From: an uncultured Oscillospiraceae bacterium
Lineage (GTDB): Bacteria > Bacillota > Clostridia > Oscillospirales > Oscillospiraceae
Assembly: GCA_934591635.1 (NCBI GenBank)
Contig: CAKTPI010000014.1
Span: forward strand, 1-30,338
Length of the DNA: 30,338 bases
Reading direction: 5' to 3'
Shown: positions 1 to 7,761 of the stretch, one piece after another
Numbering within the stretch: the first letter of the stretch is position 1
Layout: the number at the start of each line of letters is the position of its first letter
The notes under the pieces: generated by a model
The model's database searches: none
Told to the model about the DNA's origin: nothing
Seen by the model: the letters and a program-made list of their open reading frames with translations, nothing else
Program-made: the position numbers and the translations under genes

Positions 1-358
1 TGACCGTTGGTAACAGAATTCAGCCGATGGCTGTTGGCGGTGTCATAGTTGTAGGTAAAGGTGCCGTTGCCGCCGGTAATGGTCTGAATCAGGTTGCCAT
101 TTTCGTAGGTATTGGTATTCTCTGCCAGGCCACTGGTGGTAACACTGACCAGCTCACCGTCGGCATTGTACTTCATACCTCTCTCAGCAGAGAGATGTCG
201 TCAAAGAAGCACATGTTGGCATTGCCTTCGTAGGCCAGGGTAATCCGGATGCTGCTGACGGTAGCGGCTGCCTTCTTGGGAACAACGGTCATGCTGGTAA
301 ACTGCCACTGGTCGCTGATATCCGAATTACTCCACACCATACGCCACCTTCCAAGATG
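1..358 (-). pseudogene. Rhs/YD-repeat protein remnant, frameshifted and truncated
   Basis: Read on the minus strand, 358 to about 176 encodes a stretch with WRMVWSNSDISDQWQF and ends FFDDISLLREV followed by a TGA at 175-173. One base out of phase, from 176 to the left edge, the frame resumes with MKYNADGELVSVTTSG and then a YENGNLIQT / FTYNYD pattern, which is typical of YD repeats in Rhs-type wall proteins. Both halves look like one ancestral protein joined across a frameshift. The upstream end is lost where the sequence becomes integrase-like near 350, and the other end runs off the window. The Rhs assignment rests on the YD-type pattern only; whether an intact copy continues to the left cannot be seen. 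Confidence 0.6.
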
Positions 359-603
359 CCATTGATCGATACAATATTGGCAAGGAACCCTCGGAGCAGC
401 TCCCGCATATTCCTTTCCACGGATTGCGCCATACCTCAGCTACCTTGCTGATCGCCGCACATCAGGATGTCCGTACTGTGTCCAACCGCCTGGGTCATGC
501 GCAGGCTTCTACAACCATGAACATCTACACCCACGCCTTGAAAGAGAATGATCGCACAGCATCCAACGCCCTTGAAAATATGCTCTGCAAAACCGGAGTA
601 TAA
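352..603 (+). pseudogene. Tyrosine recombinase (phage/ICE integrase), C-terminal fragment
   Basis: The frame ending at the TAA of 601-603 encodes HGLRHTSATLL, then DVRTVSNRLGHAQASTT and IYTHAL. These are the conserved HxLRH box, the LGH box and the catalytic-tyrosine helix (NIYTH) of the C-terminal catalytic domain of tyrosine recombinases. Only about 84 residues of an expected 350-400 are present: no start codon or N-terminal arm/core-binding domain can be found, and the left side abuts the Rhs remnant on the other strand. It is therefore a truncated, presumably inactive integrase. A strong terminator follows, and the gene points toward the tRNA-Thr 440 bp away, as expected at the end of an element integrated in a tRNA. 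Confidence 0.85.
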
Positions 604-613
604 TGACTCAGGT

Positions 614-660
614 ATAAAACAAAGCAGGTCGGATTCCATATCCTACCTGCTTTGTTTTAT
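614..660 (+). terminator. Terminator after the integrase fragment
   Basis: A perfect 16-bp stem (ATAAAACAAAGCAGGT at 614-629 and its complement at 645-660) with a 15-nt loop ends in a T-rich arm 11 nt after the integrase stop. Confidence 0.75.
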
Positions 661-1006
661 GGTTGAGGCACCGAAAGCTGCCTCCCAGCGTAAAAAGTAA
701 CGCCAAATAATGGTGTACCCAGCAACTTTTGGTATCTTCTGAAAAGTTATGGTTTCATTCAAAACTGTCATGTTATCATCGAAGCAAAAACGATTCAAAA
801 AGTTCTGTATTCTCCGAGTTTTCGGAATAATCATCCCCCCCTGTCCTGTTGCGTCTATTTTTTGTCAAAAACAAATCATCTCAGAAAAGTTCGGAAAATC
901 CGGTTTTTCAAAATCCCGATTTTTCAAAAATTTGAATCCTTCAAAAAAATAACGCCAAATTAACGCCAAGCCAATTTTAGGCCCTTCTAAACCACTCTAA
1001 AAAGTT
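661..1006. repeat. AT-rich gene-free stretch with repeated TAACGCCAAA words
   Basis: No convincing gene is seen here. TAACGCCAAAT occurs at 698-708 and 950-960, followed at once by TAACGCCAAG at 961-970. A small hairpin (GAGGCA/TGCCTC) lies at about 665-682, and TTTTTCAAAA-type words repeat around 905-930. Short direct repeats between an integrase end and a tRNA are compatible with recombinase arm-binding sites, but that is inference. Confidence 0.4.
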
Positions 1007-1047
1007 AGAAAAACCGCCGTTTTCGTGGTGAAAACGGCGGTTTTTCT
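1007..1047 (-). terminator. Terminator of tRNA-Thr
   Basis: An 18-bp perfect stem (arms 1007-1024 and 1030-1047) has a 5-nt loop and T-runs on both strands. It begins at the tRNA CCA end and would end transcription of the tRNA. It could also act in the other direction. Confidence 0.85.
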
Positions 1048-1122
1048 GGAGCTAGTGACCTGACTCGAACAGGCGACCTTCTCATTACGAGTGAGATGCA
1101 CTACCGACTGTGCTACACTAGC
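1047..1122 (-). tRNA. tRNA-Thr (anticodon CGT)
   Basis: Reading the minus strand from 1122, the acceptor arms GCTAGTG/CACTAGC pair over 7 bp. The anticodon stem TCTCA/TGAGA encloses the loop CTCGTAA with anticodon CGT, which reads ACG threonine codons. The T arm contains TTCGAGTC. Discriminator T and an encoded CCA close the 76-nt gene. Its 3' end faces the integrase remnant, making it a plausible former integration target. Confidence 0.95.
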
Positions 1123-1140
1123 ATCGCTTGAGGCTAGTTA

Positions 1141-1169
1141 ATTATATCGGCATTTACTTAAATTGTCAA
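1141..1169 (-). promoter_or_regulatory. Consensus promoter of tRNA-Thr
   Basis: On the minus strand TTGACA (1169-1164), a 17-bp spacer and TATAAT (1146-1141) match the sigma-A consensus at all 12 positions. Transcription should begin about 10 bp upstream of the mature tRNA 5' end. Confidence 0.92.
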
Positions 1170-1176
1170 TCCTTTT

Positions 1177-1740
1177 TTACAGGATAATGCCCAATTCATT
1201 GAGCTTTGAGCGAATCGAGAGCAGGTCGTCAAATGTTTCGGGACGTTTTTGCGGGTCTCGGAGGAGAGCGGAAGGGTGATAAATTGCGGTGAGCCAAGTG
1301 CCGCGGCGTTCCAGCCAGGTTCCATGTTCCCTGGTAATGCGGAAATCGGCATCAATCAGACGCTTGGCCGCGATTCTGCCCAGGCAGACAATGATTCTGG
1401 GTTTTACCAATGCCACCTGATTGCGCAGGTAGCCAATACAGGCATCCTGCTCCGGCTCCTGCGGATCCCGGTTGTGGGGCGGGCGGCATTTGACGATATT
1501 GGCAATATAACAATTCGTCCGGTCAATGTCGATAATGGAGAGCATATCATCCAGCAGTTTCCCCGCCGGGCCGACAAAAGGCTCCCCCTGCAGATCCTCT
1601 TGCTCACCGGGGCCTTCCCCCACAAACATGATATCGGCATCCCGCTTTCCCACGCCGAAAACCACATGGTGCCGGGTCTCGCACAGGCCGCAGCCCCGGC
1701 ATTCCATGCAGCGGCTCTCCAGCTCTTGCCAGTCCAGCAT
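1177..1740 (-). CDS. Uracil-DNA glycosylase, family 4 (Fe-S type)
   Basis: This 187-residue protein removes uracil from DNA to start base-excision repair. It has the family-4 marks: an N-terminal C-x2-C pair (C14, C17) plus C85 and C119, which fit the four 4Fe-4S ligands; the uracil-pocket motif GEGPGEQED (41-49) followed by [13 protein letters not shown]; and the C-terminal HPSALLRDP (155-163). C11, C20 and C101 are extra cysteines. The length is normal. The ATG shares one base with the TGA of the upstream dac-like gene, and an AAGGAGG lies inside that gene's 3' end, so the two are probably co-transcribed and translationally coupled. No separate promoter is seen. Confidence 0.93.
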   Translation of the reverse strand: MLDWQELESRCMECRGCGLCETRHHVVFGVGKRDADIMFVGEGPGEQEDLQGEPFVGPAGKLLDDMLSIIDIDRTNCYIANIVKCRPPHNRDPQEPEQDACIGYLRNQVALVKPRIIVCLGRIAAKRLIDADFRITREHGTWLERRGTWLTAIYHPSALLRDPQKRPETFDDLLSIRSKLNELGIIL

Positions 1741-3209
1741 CAGTAATTCCGCCTCCTTGTCTGCCCTCTGCGGCGTCTGGTTCTGGCCCGGCGGCGCAGG
1801 CGAAGCAAATTATTGACCAACAGATAACCGCCCACCAGGAACAACGCCACCAAGCAAATAATCAGCGCATAGCGGGACAGGCGGGATTCTGAGCCGCTGC
1901 GGTCTGCGCCGCCCAGCACCTGCACGCCGGTATTGGACGCCGGGCGGATATCCTGCATCGCATAGAGTTCCGCTTCGTGCAGACAGGTATTGCGGTACCA
2001 CACCTCTACGGTTGCGACCATGTCACCCTTAGAAATCGGTGCGGTAAGGCCCGTATCCTTATATTCCATGATCAGGTTATCCATGTGCGCATCATTCGGC
2101 AGCACTGTATCCAAATCCAGGTGCGGTTCCGCCACCAGGTCACAGTCACCGCCGCTGACGGCAAACTGCTTGAGAGACTGCCCATTATAGAGCACCCGAG
2201 TGGCTTTGAAATTATTATAGACATAGTTCATCAGGGACTGGCCTTCCTCAAAGTTACCGTAAACCTTAACCTGCCAGCCATTTTCGTACATCTGACGGGT
2301 AGCACCCAGGACAACAAAGACCATATCCATATTGTGAGAATTGGCCGTCCAGACCAGGCTGGCGCCGGTGCCGTTGGATGCACTCTGCATGCCGCCGGTG
2401 ACCCGATCATCATAGAATTTGGTGATATTTTTGCTCCAAATGAAATAGTTGGTGGACTCCAGTGACCGCTCCCCGGAGCGGTTGGTTGCCGGAACCGTAT
2501 AGGTCGTTGCGGAAAACAGCGTCCGGAATTCCTCATTTTTGATGCATTCCATGACAATGCGCGCCATATCCCGGGCCGTGGTGTAGGCTTCCCCGCTGTC
2601 GCCGCCATACACATTGGAAAAATTGGTGGATGTACAGCCCATCTGCCGAACCCGGTTATTCATCAGCGTAACCATGCCTGCGGCATTCCCCGCAACCCGC
2701 TCTGCAAGAACCACCGCGGCATCACTGGCGTTAGCAAGCATCACGCAGTACACAAGATCCTCCACTGTCAGCTGTTCCTCATTTTTCAGGTTGACATGAA
2801 TCTGACCGGAAGGGAAACGGCTGTTATTGGCAACGGTGAGCACCTCATTCAAATCGCAGTACTCCAGTGCCAGCAGGGTCGTTACCATTTTGGTAAGGCC
2901 GCCCACCGGGATCTTGGTGTCCGGATTGTAAGCATAGACCAGGGTGCCGGTATTGCGCTCAAAGGCAAAGGCAGCCAGGGCCGAGTCCAGCCGCCTGTCA
3001 GACCCGGCCAGGGGAACATAGCTATCCACCGTGCGGCAGCCGTTGAGAATGCACACACTGCCAAACGCCAAATCTGTATTGGCAGATGGGCCGTCCACTG
3101 CCACATACTGAGTTTCTGACGGGACCTCCTCTGCGGCTGCACAGGGCAGAATGCAGGATAATGCGATAACGACAGCGGCAAAGCAAGACAGGAATGAATG
3201 TTTTTTCAT
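1740..3209 (-). CDS. DacF/PBP5-like D-Ala-D-Ala carboxypeptidase homologue, probably catalytically inactive
   Basis: The fold matches low-molecular-weight penicillin-binding proteins that trim peptidoglycan stem peptides (peptidase S11). There is a signal peptide (about 1-26), an S11-like domain (about 75-300), a C-terminal beta-rich domain (about 335-415) and one membrane helix near 450-470 followed by a very arginine-rich tail. The three active-site motifs are altered. The expected SxxK is G104-L-T-K107, so the nucleophilic serine is glycine (codon at 2898-2900). The expected SxN is N160-A-S162. The expected KTG is V270-T-G272. The surrounding residues align well with DacF, so this is not misalignment. 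I infer a pseudoenzyme with a binding or structural role. The start is supported by the signal peptide and a divergent promoter at 3323-3351. Confidence 0.88.
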   Translation of the reverse strand: MKKHSFLSCFAAVVIALSCILPCAAAEEVPSETQYVAVDGPSANTDLAFGSVCILNGCRTVDSYVPLAGSDRRLDSALAAFAFERNTGTLVYAYNPDTKIPVGGLTKMVTTLLALEYCDLNEVLTVANNSRFPSGQIHVNLKNEEQLTVEDLVYCVMLANASDAAVVLAERVAGNAAGMVTLMNNRVRQMGCTSTNFSNVYGGDSGEAYTTARDMARIVMECIKNEEFRTLFSATTYTVPATNRSGERSLESTNYFIWSKNITKFYDDRVTGGMQSASNGTGASLVWTANSHNMDMVFVVLGATRQMYENGWQVKVYGNFEEGQSLMNYVYNNFKATRVLYNGQSLKQFAVSGGDCDLVAEPHLDLDTVLPNDAHMDNLIMEYKDTGLTAPISKGDMVATVEVWYRNTCLHEAELYAMQDIRPASNTGVQVLGGADRSGSESRLSRYALIICLVALFLVGGYLLVNNLLRLRRRARTRRRRGQTRRRNY

Positions 3210-3237
3210 AATTTCCCCTCATAAAGACAGGCCGGGG

Positions 3238-3266
3238 TTGTCCGGCAGTAAAAAATCGTGTATAAT
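3238..3266 (+). promoter_or_regulatory. Promoter of the two-component operon
   Basis: TTGTCC (3238-3243), a 17-bp spacer and TATAAT (3261-3266) lie upstream of the response-regulator gene, leaving a leader of about 120 nt. Confidence 0.6.
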
Positions 3267-3322
3267 GGCATCATCAGGCACCGGGGAGCATTTTCTCCCA
3301 CAGGGTGCTGGATTTACGGGTT

Positions 3323-3351
3323 ATTATATCAGTTTTTTTCTTTTCCGTCAA
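3323..3351 (-). promoter_or_regulatory. Promoter of the dac-like/UDG operon
   Basis: On the minus strand TTGACG (3351-3346), 17 bp and TATAAT (3328-3323) form a near-consensus promoter. It lies inside the leader of the opposite two-component operon, so the two transcripts overlap and could interfere. Confidence 0.75.
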
Positions 3352-3392
3352 TGAATACTTCCGTCCTGGAACCCTATACAAGGAGGAGCTAC

Positions 3393-4064
3393 ATGAAAAT
3401 ACTGGTTGTGGATGATGAAGCAACCCTAGTAAAAGGCATTCGGTTCAATTTACAGGCCGAAGGCTACCAGGTTGTGACTGGCAGCACCGGCACAGATGCC
3501 GTCCGGCTGACACGGAACGAGGTGCCGGATCTGATTGTTCTGGATGTCATGATGCCGGAGATGGATGGGTTTGCCGCCTGCAAGGCTATTCGTGAATTTT
3601 CCACCGTGCCCATTATCATTCTCACCGCAAAATCCGAAAGCGGCAACAAGCTGGAGGGCTTTGACTGCGGGGCGGACGACTACATGACCAAGCCCTTTGA
3701 AATTCCGGAGCTGAAAGCCCGCATCCGGGCGCTGCTGCGGCGCTCCGGACTGGTGCAAGCCGACAACCCGCTTGCCGCCGGTGGAATTTCGTTAGACAAC
3801 AGCAGCCGCAATGCCTACAAAAATGGCACCCGTATCGAGCTGACAGCAAAGGAATATGACCTGGTTGCCTTTTTGATGGCGCATCCGAACCAGGTGTTTT
3901 CCCGCGAAAAGCTGCTGGAAATGCTGTGGAAGGGCGAAAACCGAGCTGACAGCCGGACAGTGGATGTGCATATTCGGCGGCTGCGGGAAAAACTGGAAGA
4001 CAATCCCGCTGCGCCAAAGCAAATTCTGACGAAATGGAGTGTTGGCTATTACTTCCGAAAATGA
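3393..4064 (+). CDS. OmpR-family response regulator
   Basis: This 223-residue DNA-binding regulator has a receiver domain (about 1-115) with the acidic pair D7/D8, phospho-acceptor D51 in LDVMMPEMDG, T78 and K100 in the TKPF motif. A winged-helix domain (about 130-223) carries the recognition region RTVDVHIRRLREKLE. I chose the ATG at 3393 because AGGAGG sits 6 nt upstream and the protein then begins directly with MKILVVDDE; a longer frame exists from 3258 but adds unconserved residues. The downstream kinase gene overlaps its end by 26 bp, so the pair is a two-component system. Its signal and targets are unknown. Confidence 0.95.
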   Translation: MKILVVDDEATLVKGIRFNLQAEGYQVVTGSTGTDAVRLTRNEVPDLIVLDVMMPEMDGFAACKAIREFSTVPIIILTAKSESGNKLEGFDCGADDYMTKPFEIPELKARIRALLRRSGLVQADNPLAAGGISLDNSSRNAYKNGTRIELTAKEYDLVAFLMAHPNQVFSREKLLEMLWKGENRADSRTVDVHIRRLREKLEDNPAAPKQILTKWSVGYYFRK

Positions 4065-5475
4065 ATCCGTCAGCCATCGATACCGCAGTGCTCAGTTTCT
4101 GTATGCCATGACCTATGTGGTCATCACATTGGCTGCGCTGATTTTTCTGAATTTTTACTGCTCCCGGGTGGGCGAAAATCTGATTTACCGAAACAAAGAG
4201 CATTCCCTGCTGGAAAAAGGGGGACTTGCCCGGGATGAGCTATCCCAGCTGGATTCCCTGAACAGCACCGGCATCACCTGCGCCATCGGCCAATTAGAAA
4301 GCCTGACGGTTTCCCGCCTGCTGGTCACGGACAGCGGGACAACCGCCCTGTATGACAGCACCGGTGAAGCGGTTGGGCAGCACATTCTGCTGCCCGAGGT
4401 GCTGGAAGCCTTGAATGGACAAGACTGCTTCAGCGGCAGCTACCACAAGGGGGTCGTCTTCTGTCGGGCGGCTGTTCCCATTTTCAAAGCCGGGAAGGTA
4501 GTCGGCTGCGTCTACATGACCGAAACGGATGGCATACGGGGACGCCTGATCCGCAGCCTGCGGCTGCATCTGTTCCAGATTTCCTGCGTATTGGAAATTT
4601 GCGTTATCCTGTTTTCCTTTTCCTATTCCCTTCGTTTTTCCCAGAAAATGGGATATATCATGGATTCCATGCGCATTATCCAAAGCGGGGACTACAGCCA
4701 CAAGGTCGTTACCTTCGGCAATGATGAGCTGGCCCTGCTGGGCAGGGAAATCAACGATCTAACCGACAAACTCCAGATTTCCGAGGAAAAGCGGGCGCGC
4801 TTTGTCAGCGACGCCTCCCACGAGATGAAGACCCCGCTGGCCTCCATCAAGCTTCTCTCCGACTCCATTCTGCAAAATGACATGGACAAGGATACCATTC
4901 TGGAATTCGTGGCCGACATTGGCAGCGAAGCCCAGCGTCTGAACCGGCTGACTGAAAAGCTGCTGACCCTCAGCCGAATGGACGTGCAGCCAGGGGGTGA
5001 ACTGGAAATCATTCCCATTGCCCCCACCGTCAGTCAGGTGTGCCGCATGCTGCAGCCCACAGCCAAAGCGGCCGGGGTAACCATTCAGCTAAGCTTGCAG
5101 GCCCCCTGCCCCATTCTGATGGAAGAGGATGGGCTGTACCAAATTGTATTCAACCTGATGGAAAATGGCATTAAGTATAATGTCCCCGGGGGAATATTGA
5201 AGGTGACCCTCACGCAGGAAGAGAACAATGCTGTGCTTCTGGTAGAAGACACCGGCCTTGGTATTTCCAAGGAAGCCTGCGGTCATATTTTTGACCGGTT
5301 CTACCGGGTGGACAAATCCCGCTCCCGGGCAACCGGCGGCAGCGGACTGGGACTCTCCATTGTGCACGCACTGGTGGAGAACAACGGCGGCAGCATCCAG
5401 GTAGAGAGCCAGCTCCATCAAGGAACCCGATTTACAGTCACTTTCCCCCTGTTTGATACGGAGGCGGCGCTATGA
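4039..5475 (+). CDS. Sensor histidine kinase, HAMP-containing
   Basis: This 478-residue membrane kinase is the partner of the preceding regulator. Helix 1 (about 20-40) and helix 2 (about 178-200) flank an extracytoplasmic sensor region of about 135 residues. A HAMP-like segment follows, then the HisKA box DASHEMKTPLASI with phospho-accepting H261. The ATP-binding domain shows the N box FNLMENGIKYN (371-381), G1 box VEDTGLGI and G2 box GGSGLGLSIV. The frame opens with GTG at 4039 (TTG at 4042 is the alternative), inside the regulator gene; the ATG at 4061 is out of frame. It ends in an ATGA overlap with the lipoprotein gene. The sensed ligand cannot be told from sequence. Confidence 0.93.
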   Translation: MLAITSENESVSHRYRSAQFLYAMTYVVITLAALIFLNFYCSRVGENLIYRNKEHSLLEKGGLARDELSQLDSLNSTGITCAIGQLESLTVSRLLVTDSGTTALYDSTGEAVGQHILLPEVLEALNGQDCFSGSYHKGVVFCRAAVPIFKAGKVVGCVYMTETDGIRGRLIRSLRLHLFQISCVLEICVILFSFSYSLRFSQKMGYIMDSMRIIQSGDYSHKVVTFGNDELALLGREINDLTDKLQISEEKRARFVSDASHEMKTPLASIKLLSDSILQNDMDKDTILEFVADIGSEAQRLNRLTEKLLTLSRMDVQPGGELEIIPIAPTVSQVCRMLQPTAKAAGVTIQLSLQAPCPILMEEDGLYQIVFNLMENGIKYNVPGGILKVTLTQEENNAVLLVEDTGLGISKEACGHIFDRFYRVDKSRSRATGGSGLGLSIVHALVENNGGSIQVESQLHQGTRFTVTFPLFDTEAAL

Positions 5476-5969
5476 AACGAATCGTTGCCCTGGCCCTGTG
5501 CTGCCTGCTGCTTGCGGGATGCGGCAGGCGCGGAAAAATTCTGGTAGAGCCGGTGTATTTTTACTACCCCCGGAATGAATTTGACTACGGCACTGCGGAT
5601 GGCGTCATTGACTATGAAGCCATGGACGGCACCGGTTGGATGGACAATTACCAGCTGCTGCTCAGTGAATATTTTACCGGCCCCATTGACGAGGCGCTAT
5701 ATGACCCATTTCCGGAGGGCACCCGGCTGCTTTCGGCAGATATAGATGGCAATGTATTTCGTCTGACCCTCTCGGAAGAACCGCTGGCACTTCCGGAGCA
5801 CCTGCTGACCTTGGCCTGCACCTGCCTGAGCATGACCTGCTTTACACTGACTGACTGTGCGCAGGTGACGGTTCTCTGCGGCAGCCGGGAAATTGCCATC
5901 CCGCGGGACAGCTGGCTATTGCTGGACCGCTATATTCCAACCGAAACAGCAGAAAGGAATCCAACATGA
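5472..5969 (+). CDS. GerMN-domain-like lipoprotein
   Basis: This 165-residue protein has a short signal peptide with lipobox LLAGC (lipidated C17), so it should be anchored outside the membrane. The body resembles one GerMN (sporulation/spore germination) module: segments such as PFPEGTRLLSADIDGNVFRL and the later LTLACTCLSM fit the usual P-x-G-T-x-L-x-x-v-x-x-dG-v-x-v-d-l pattern. The match is by pattern and moderate. It overlaps the kinase stop and the exonuclease start by 4 nt each, so it belongs to the kinase operon and may modulate the sensor or envelope. Its cysteine content is high for a surface protein. Confidence 0.7.
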   Translation: MKRIVALALCCLLLAGCGRRGKILVEPVYFYYPRNEFDYGTADGVIDYEAMDGTGWMDNYQLLLSEYFTGPIDEALYDPFPEGTRLLSADIDGNVFRLTLSEEPLALPEHLLTLACTCLSMTCFTLTDCAQVTVLCGSREIAIPRDSWLLLDRYIPTETAERNPT

Positions 5970-6724
5970 AATTCATATCCTGGAACGTAAACGGCCTGCG
6001 GGCTTGCCTTGAAAAGGGCTTTTTAGACTACTTTACGGCAGCGGACGCTGATTTCTTCTGCCTGCAGGAGATCAAGCTCTCCGAAGGACAGCTGTCCATT
6101 GCGTTCCCCGGCTATCACGCCTACTGGAATTATGCCAAGAAAAAGGGCTATTCCGGCACCGCAATTTTTGCAAAACCCGAGCCGCTTTCCGTATCCTTTG
6201 GCGTCGGCGTGCCGGAGCTGGATGACGAGGGACGAATGATCACGCTGGAATATCCCGATTTTTATCTTGTCACCTGTTATACGCCAAACGCCCAGCGGGA
6301 GCTGGCACGAATCGACCACCGAATGGAGTGGGATAAAGCTTTCCACAATAAAATATCGCAGTTGGATCAGGAAAAGCCTGTCATCATCTGCGGTGATCTG
6401 AACGTAGCCCACAAGGAGATCGACCTGAAAAATCCCGCCTCCAACCGAGGAAATGCCGGTTTTTCCGACCAGGAACGGGAGAGCTTCCAGAAGACACTGG
6501 ATCTGGGCTTTACCGATTCCTTCCGGCATCTCTACCCCGATGCAGCCGGTGCCTACAGCTGGTGGAGCTACATGTTCCATGCCCGTGAAAAGAACGCAGG
6601 TTGGCGCATCGACTATTTTCTGGTTTCCACCCGCGCCGCTGCCCGAATCCGGGAGGCAAACATCCACGCGGAGGTCTTCGGCTCTGACCACTGCCCGGTG
6701 GAACTGGTACTGGACACCGAATAA
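5966..6724 (+). CDS. exoA: Exodeoxyribonuclease III / AP endonuclease
   Basis: This 252-residue Mg-dependent nuclease cleaves DNA at abasic sites and degrades 3' ends. Family motifs appear in order: ISWNVNGLRA (metal-binding N7), LQEIKL with E35, CYTPNAQ, CGDLNVAHKEIDL, RIDYFLVS and the C-terminal SDHCPVEL with the catalytic D-H pair. The length is typical. The start overlaps the lipoprotein stop (ATGA), with AGAAAGGAA upstream. A strong terminator follows. Its place at the end of a sensor-kinase operon is unusual but fits co-transcription with a repair function; the uracil glycosylase lies just beyond the divergent promoter region. Confidence 0.96.
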   Translation: MKFISWNVNGLRACLEKGFLDYFTAADADFFCLQEIKLSEGQLSIAFPGYHAYWNYAKKKGYSGTAIFAKPEPLSVSFGVGVPELDDEGRMITLEYPDFYLVTCYTPNAQRELARIDHRMEWDKAFHNKISQLDQEKPVIICGDLNVAHKEIDLKNPASNRGNAGFSDQERESFQKTLDLGFTDSFRHLYPDAAGAYSWWSYMFHAREKNAGWRIDYFLVSTRAAARIREANIHAEVFGSDHCPVELVLDTE

Positions 6725-6775
6725 AAATGATACCCCCCGGCGAGGTTAGCACTCACCGGGGGTATCATTTCAGTT
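6725..6775. terminator. Bidirectional terminator between exoA and nagB
   Basis: A stem of about 15 bp (6725-6740 with 6756-6770, one extra C) has A-rich and T-rich flanks and lies between the converging genes. Confidence 0.88.
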
Positions 6776-6795
6776 TTTCAAGGCAACCGAATCGT

Positions 6796-7533
6796 TTAGA
6801 GCAGGTCCTTCACCAGAGACAAGGCTTCCTCATCGGCAACCAGAGTGAAATCCGGGTGCAGCTGGAGGATGGAGCCGGGGGCCTGGGGACGGATGGGACC
6901 AAAGAAGCAATCCTTCACTGCCTGGGCTTTGCCCTTGCCGTTAACCACCAGCAGAACGCGCTTTGCCTTCATGATGCCGCCAATACCCATGGTGTAGGCA
7001 TACTTGGGCACCTCATCGCGATTGGCAAAGAAGCGGGCATTTGCATCGATGGTGGCATCGGTGAGCTTGACCTTGTTGGTATTCTTCACGAAGGCATCAG
7101 CAGGCTCGTTGAAGCCCACATGGCCGTTGGGGCCCAGACCCAGCAGCTGCAAATCCGCACCGCCAAAGGCATCGATAACTGCGTCATATCGGGCGCACTC
7201 CCCTTCCGCATCCGGGTTCATACCGTTGGGAATATTGCAATTTGCCTGGTCGATGTTCACATGATCAAAAAGGTTATCCCGCATGAAATAGGCATAGCTC
7301 TGGTCATGCTCCTTGGTAAGGCCCACATACTCATCCAGGTTTACGGTCTTCACCTGGGAAAAATCCAGATCGCCGCTCTCATACTTCTTAATCAGTTCCT
7401 TATAGGTACCCACAGGGCTGCTGCCGGTTGCCAAGCCCAGTACGCAGTCGGGCTTCAGCTGAATCTGAGCAGCAATGATATTGGCCGCCTTGCGGCTGAC
7501 ATCCTGGTAATCCTTTGCGCGAATCAGTCTCAT
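6796..7533 (-). CDS. nagB: Glucosamine-6-phosphate deaminase
   Basis: This 245-residue enzyme converts glucosamine 6-phosphate to fructose 6-phosphate and ammonia, linking amino-sugar use to glycolysis. Visible motifs are GLATGSSPVGTY (33-44, phosphate binding), NLDEYVGL with D67, and GLGPNGHVGFNEP with H138 and E143, which are the catalytic positions. The length matches the short, Gram-positive NagB class, which lacks the extra C-terminal segment of the E. coli enzyme. AGGAG precedes the ATG at 7533. It stands alone, with its own promoter and a terminator; no nagA is in the window. Confidence 0.97.
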   Translation of the reverse strand: MRLIRAKDYQDVSRKAANIIAAQIQLKPDCVLGLATGSSPVGTYKELIKKYESGDLDFSQVKTVNLDEYVGLTKEHDQSYAYFMRDNLFDHVNIDQANCNIPNGMNPDAEGECARYDAVIDAFGGADLQLLGLGPNGHVGFNEPADAFVKNTNKVKLTDATIDANARFFANRDEVPKYAYTMGIGGIMKAKRVLLVVNGKGKAQAVKDCFFGPIRPQAPGSILQLHPDFTLVADEEALSLVKDLL

Positions 7534-7600
7534 AATGCTCTCCTCTACTTTCTGTGTTCGAATCCGGATTCATGCATTCTGTTCATCCGATACCGGTAAA

Positions 7601-7629
7601 ATTATAGCATCTTCCGTTCAATTTGTACA
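7601..7629 (-). promoter_or_regulatory. Candidate nagB promoter
   Basis: TATAAT (7606-7601) on the minus strand is preceded, 17 bp away, by TGTACA (7629-7624), a 4/6 match to the -35 box. Confidence 0.5.
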
Positions 7630-7709
7630 GTCCATTTTAGTGACCCGGTTTAGCGAAATGGACTTTGATTATCTGGTCTTATTTTTTATTATCATTTTGG
7701 AGCTGTTTT

Positions 7710-7731
7710 TATAGCCAGATATCGCTATAAT
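7710..7731 (+). promoter_or_regulatory. -10 box with overlapping inverted repeat upstream of the S component
   Basis: TATAGC (7710-7715) and GCTATA (7724-7729) are inverted across 8 bp, and the right arm overlaps TATAAT (7726-7731). The -35 region (CTGTTT) is weak. The dyad could be an operator; no known riboswitch core was recognised between nagB and this gene. Confidence 0.4.
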
Positions 7732-7761
7732 GGTGACAAATCATAAAGAGGGGGCTTTCTC

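Noticed and set aside
749..952. 67-codon plus-strand frame
   Set aside because: AT-rich non-coding stretch near the element scar; no ribosome binding site or similarity pattern.
7607..7761. Riboswitch upstream of the ECF S component
   Set aside because: No thi-box, cobalamin, FMN, folate or preQ1 core was recognisable in this short AT-rich leader; only a promoter-overlapping dyad.
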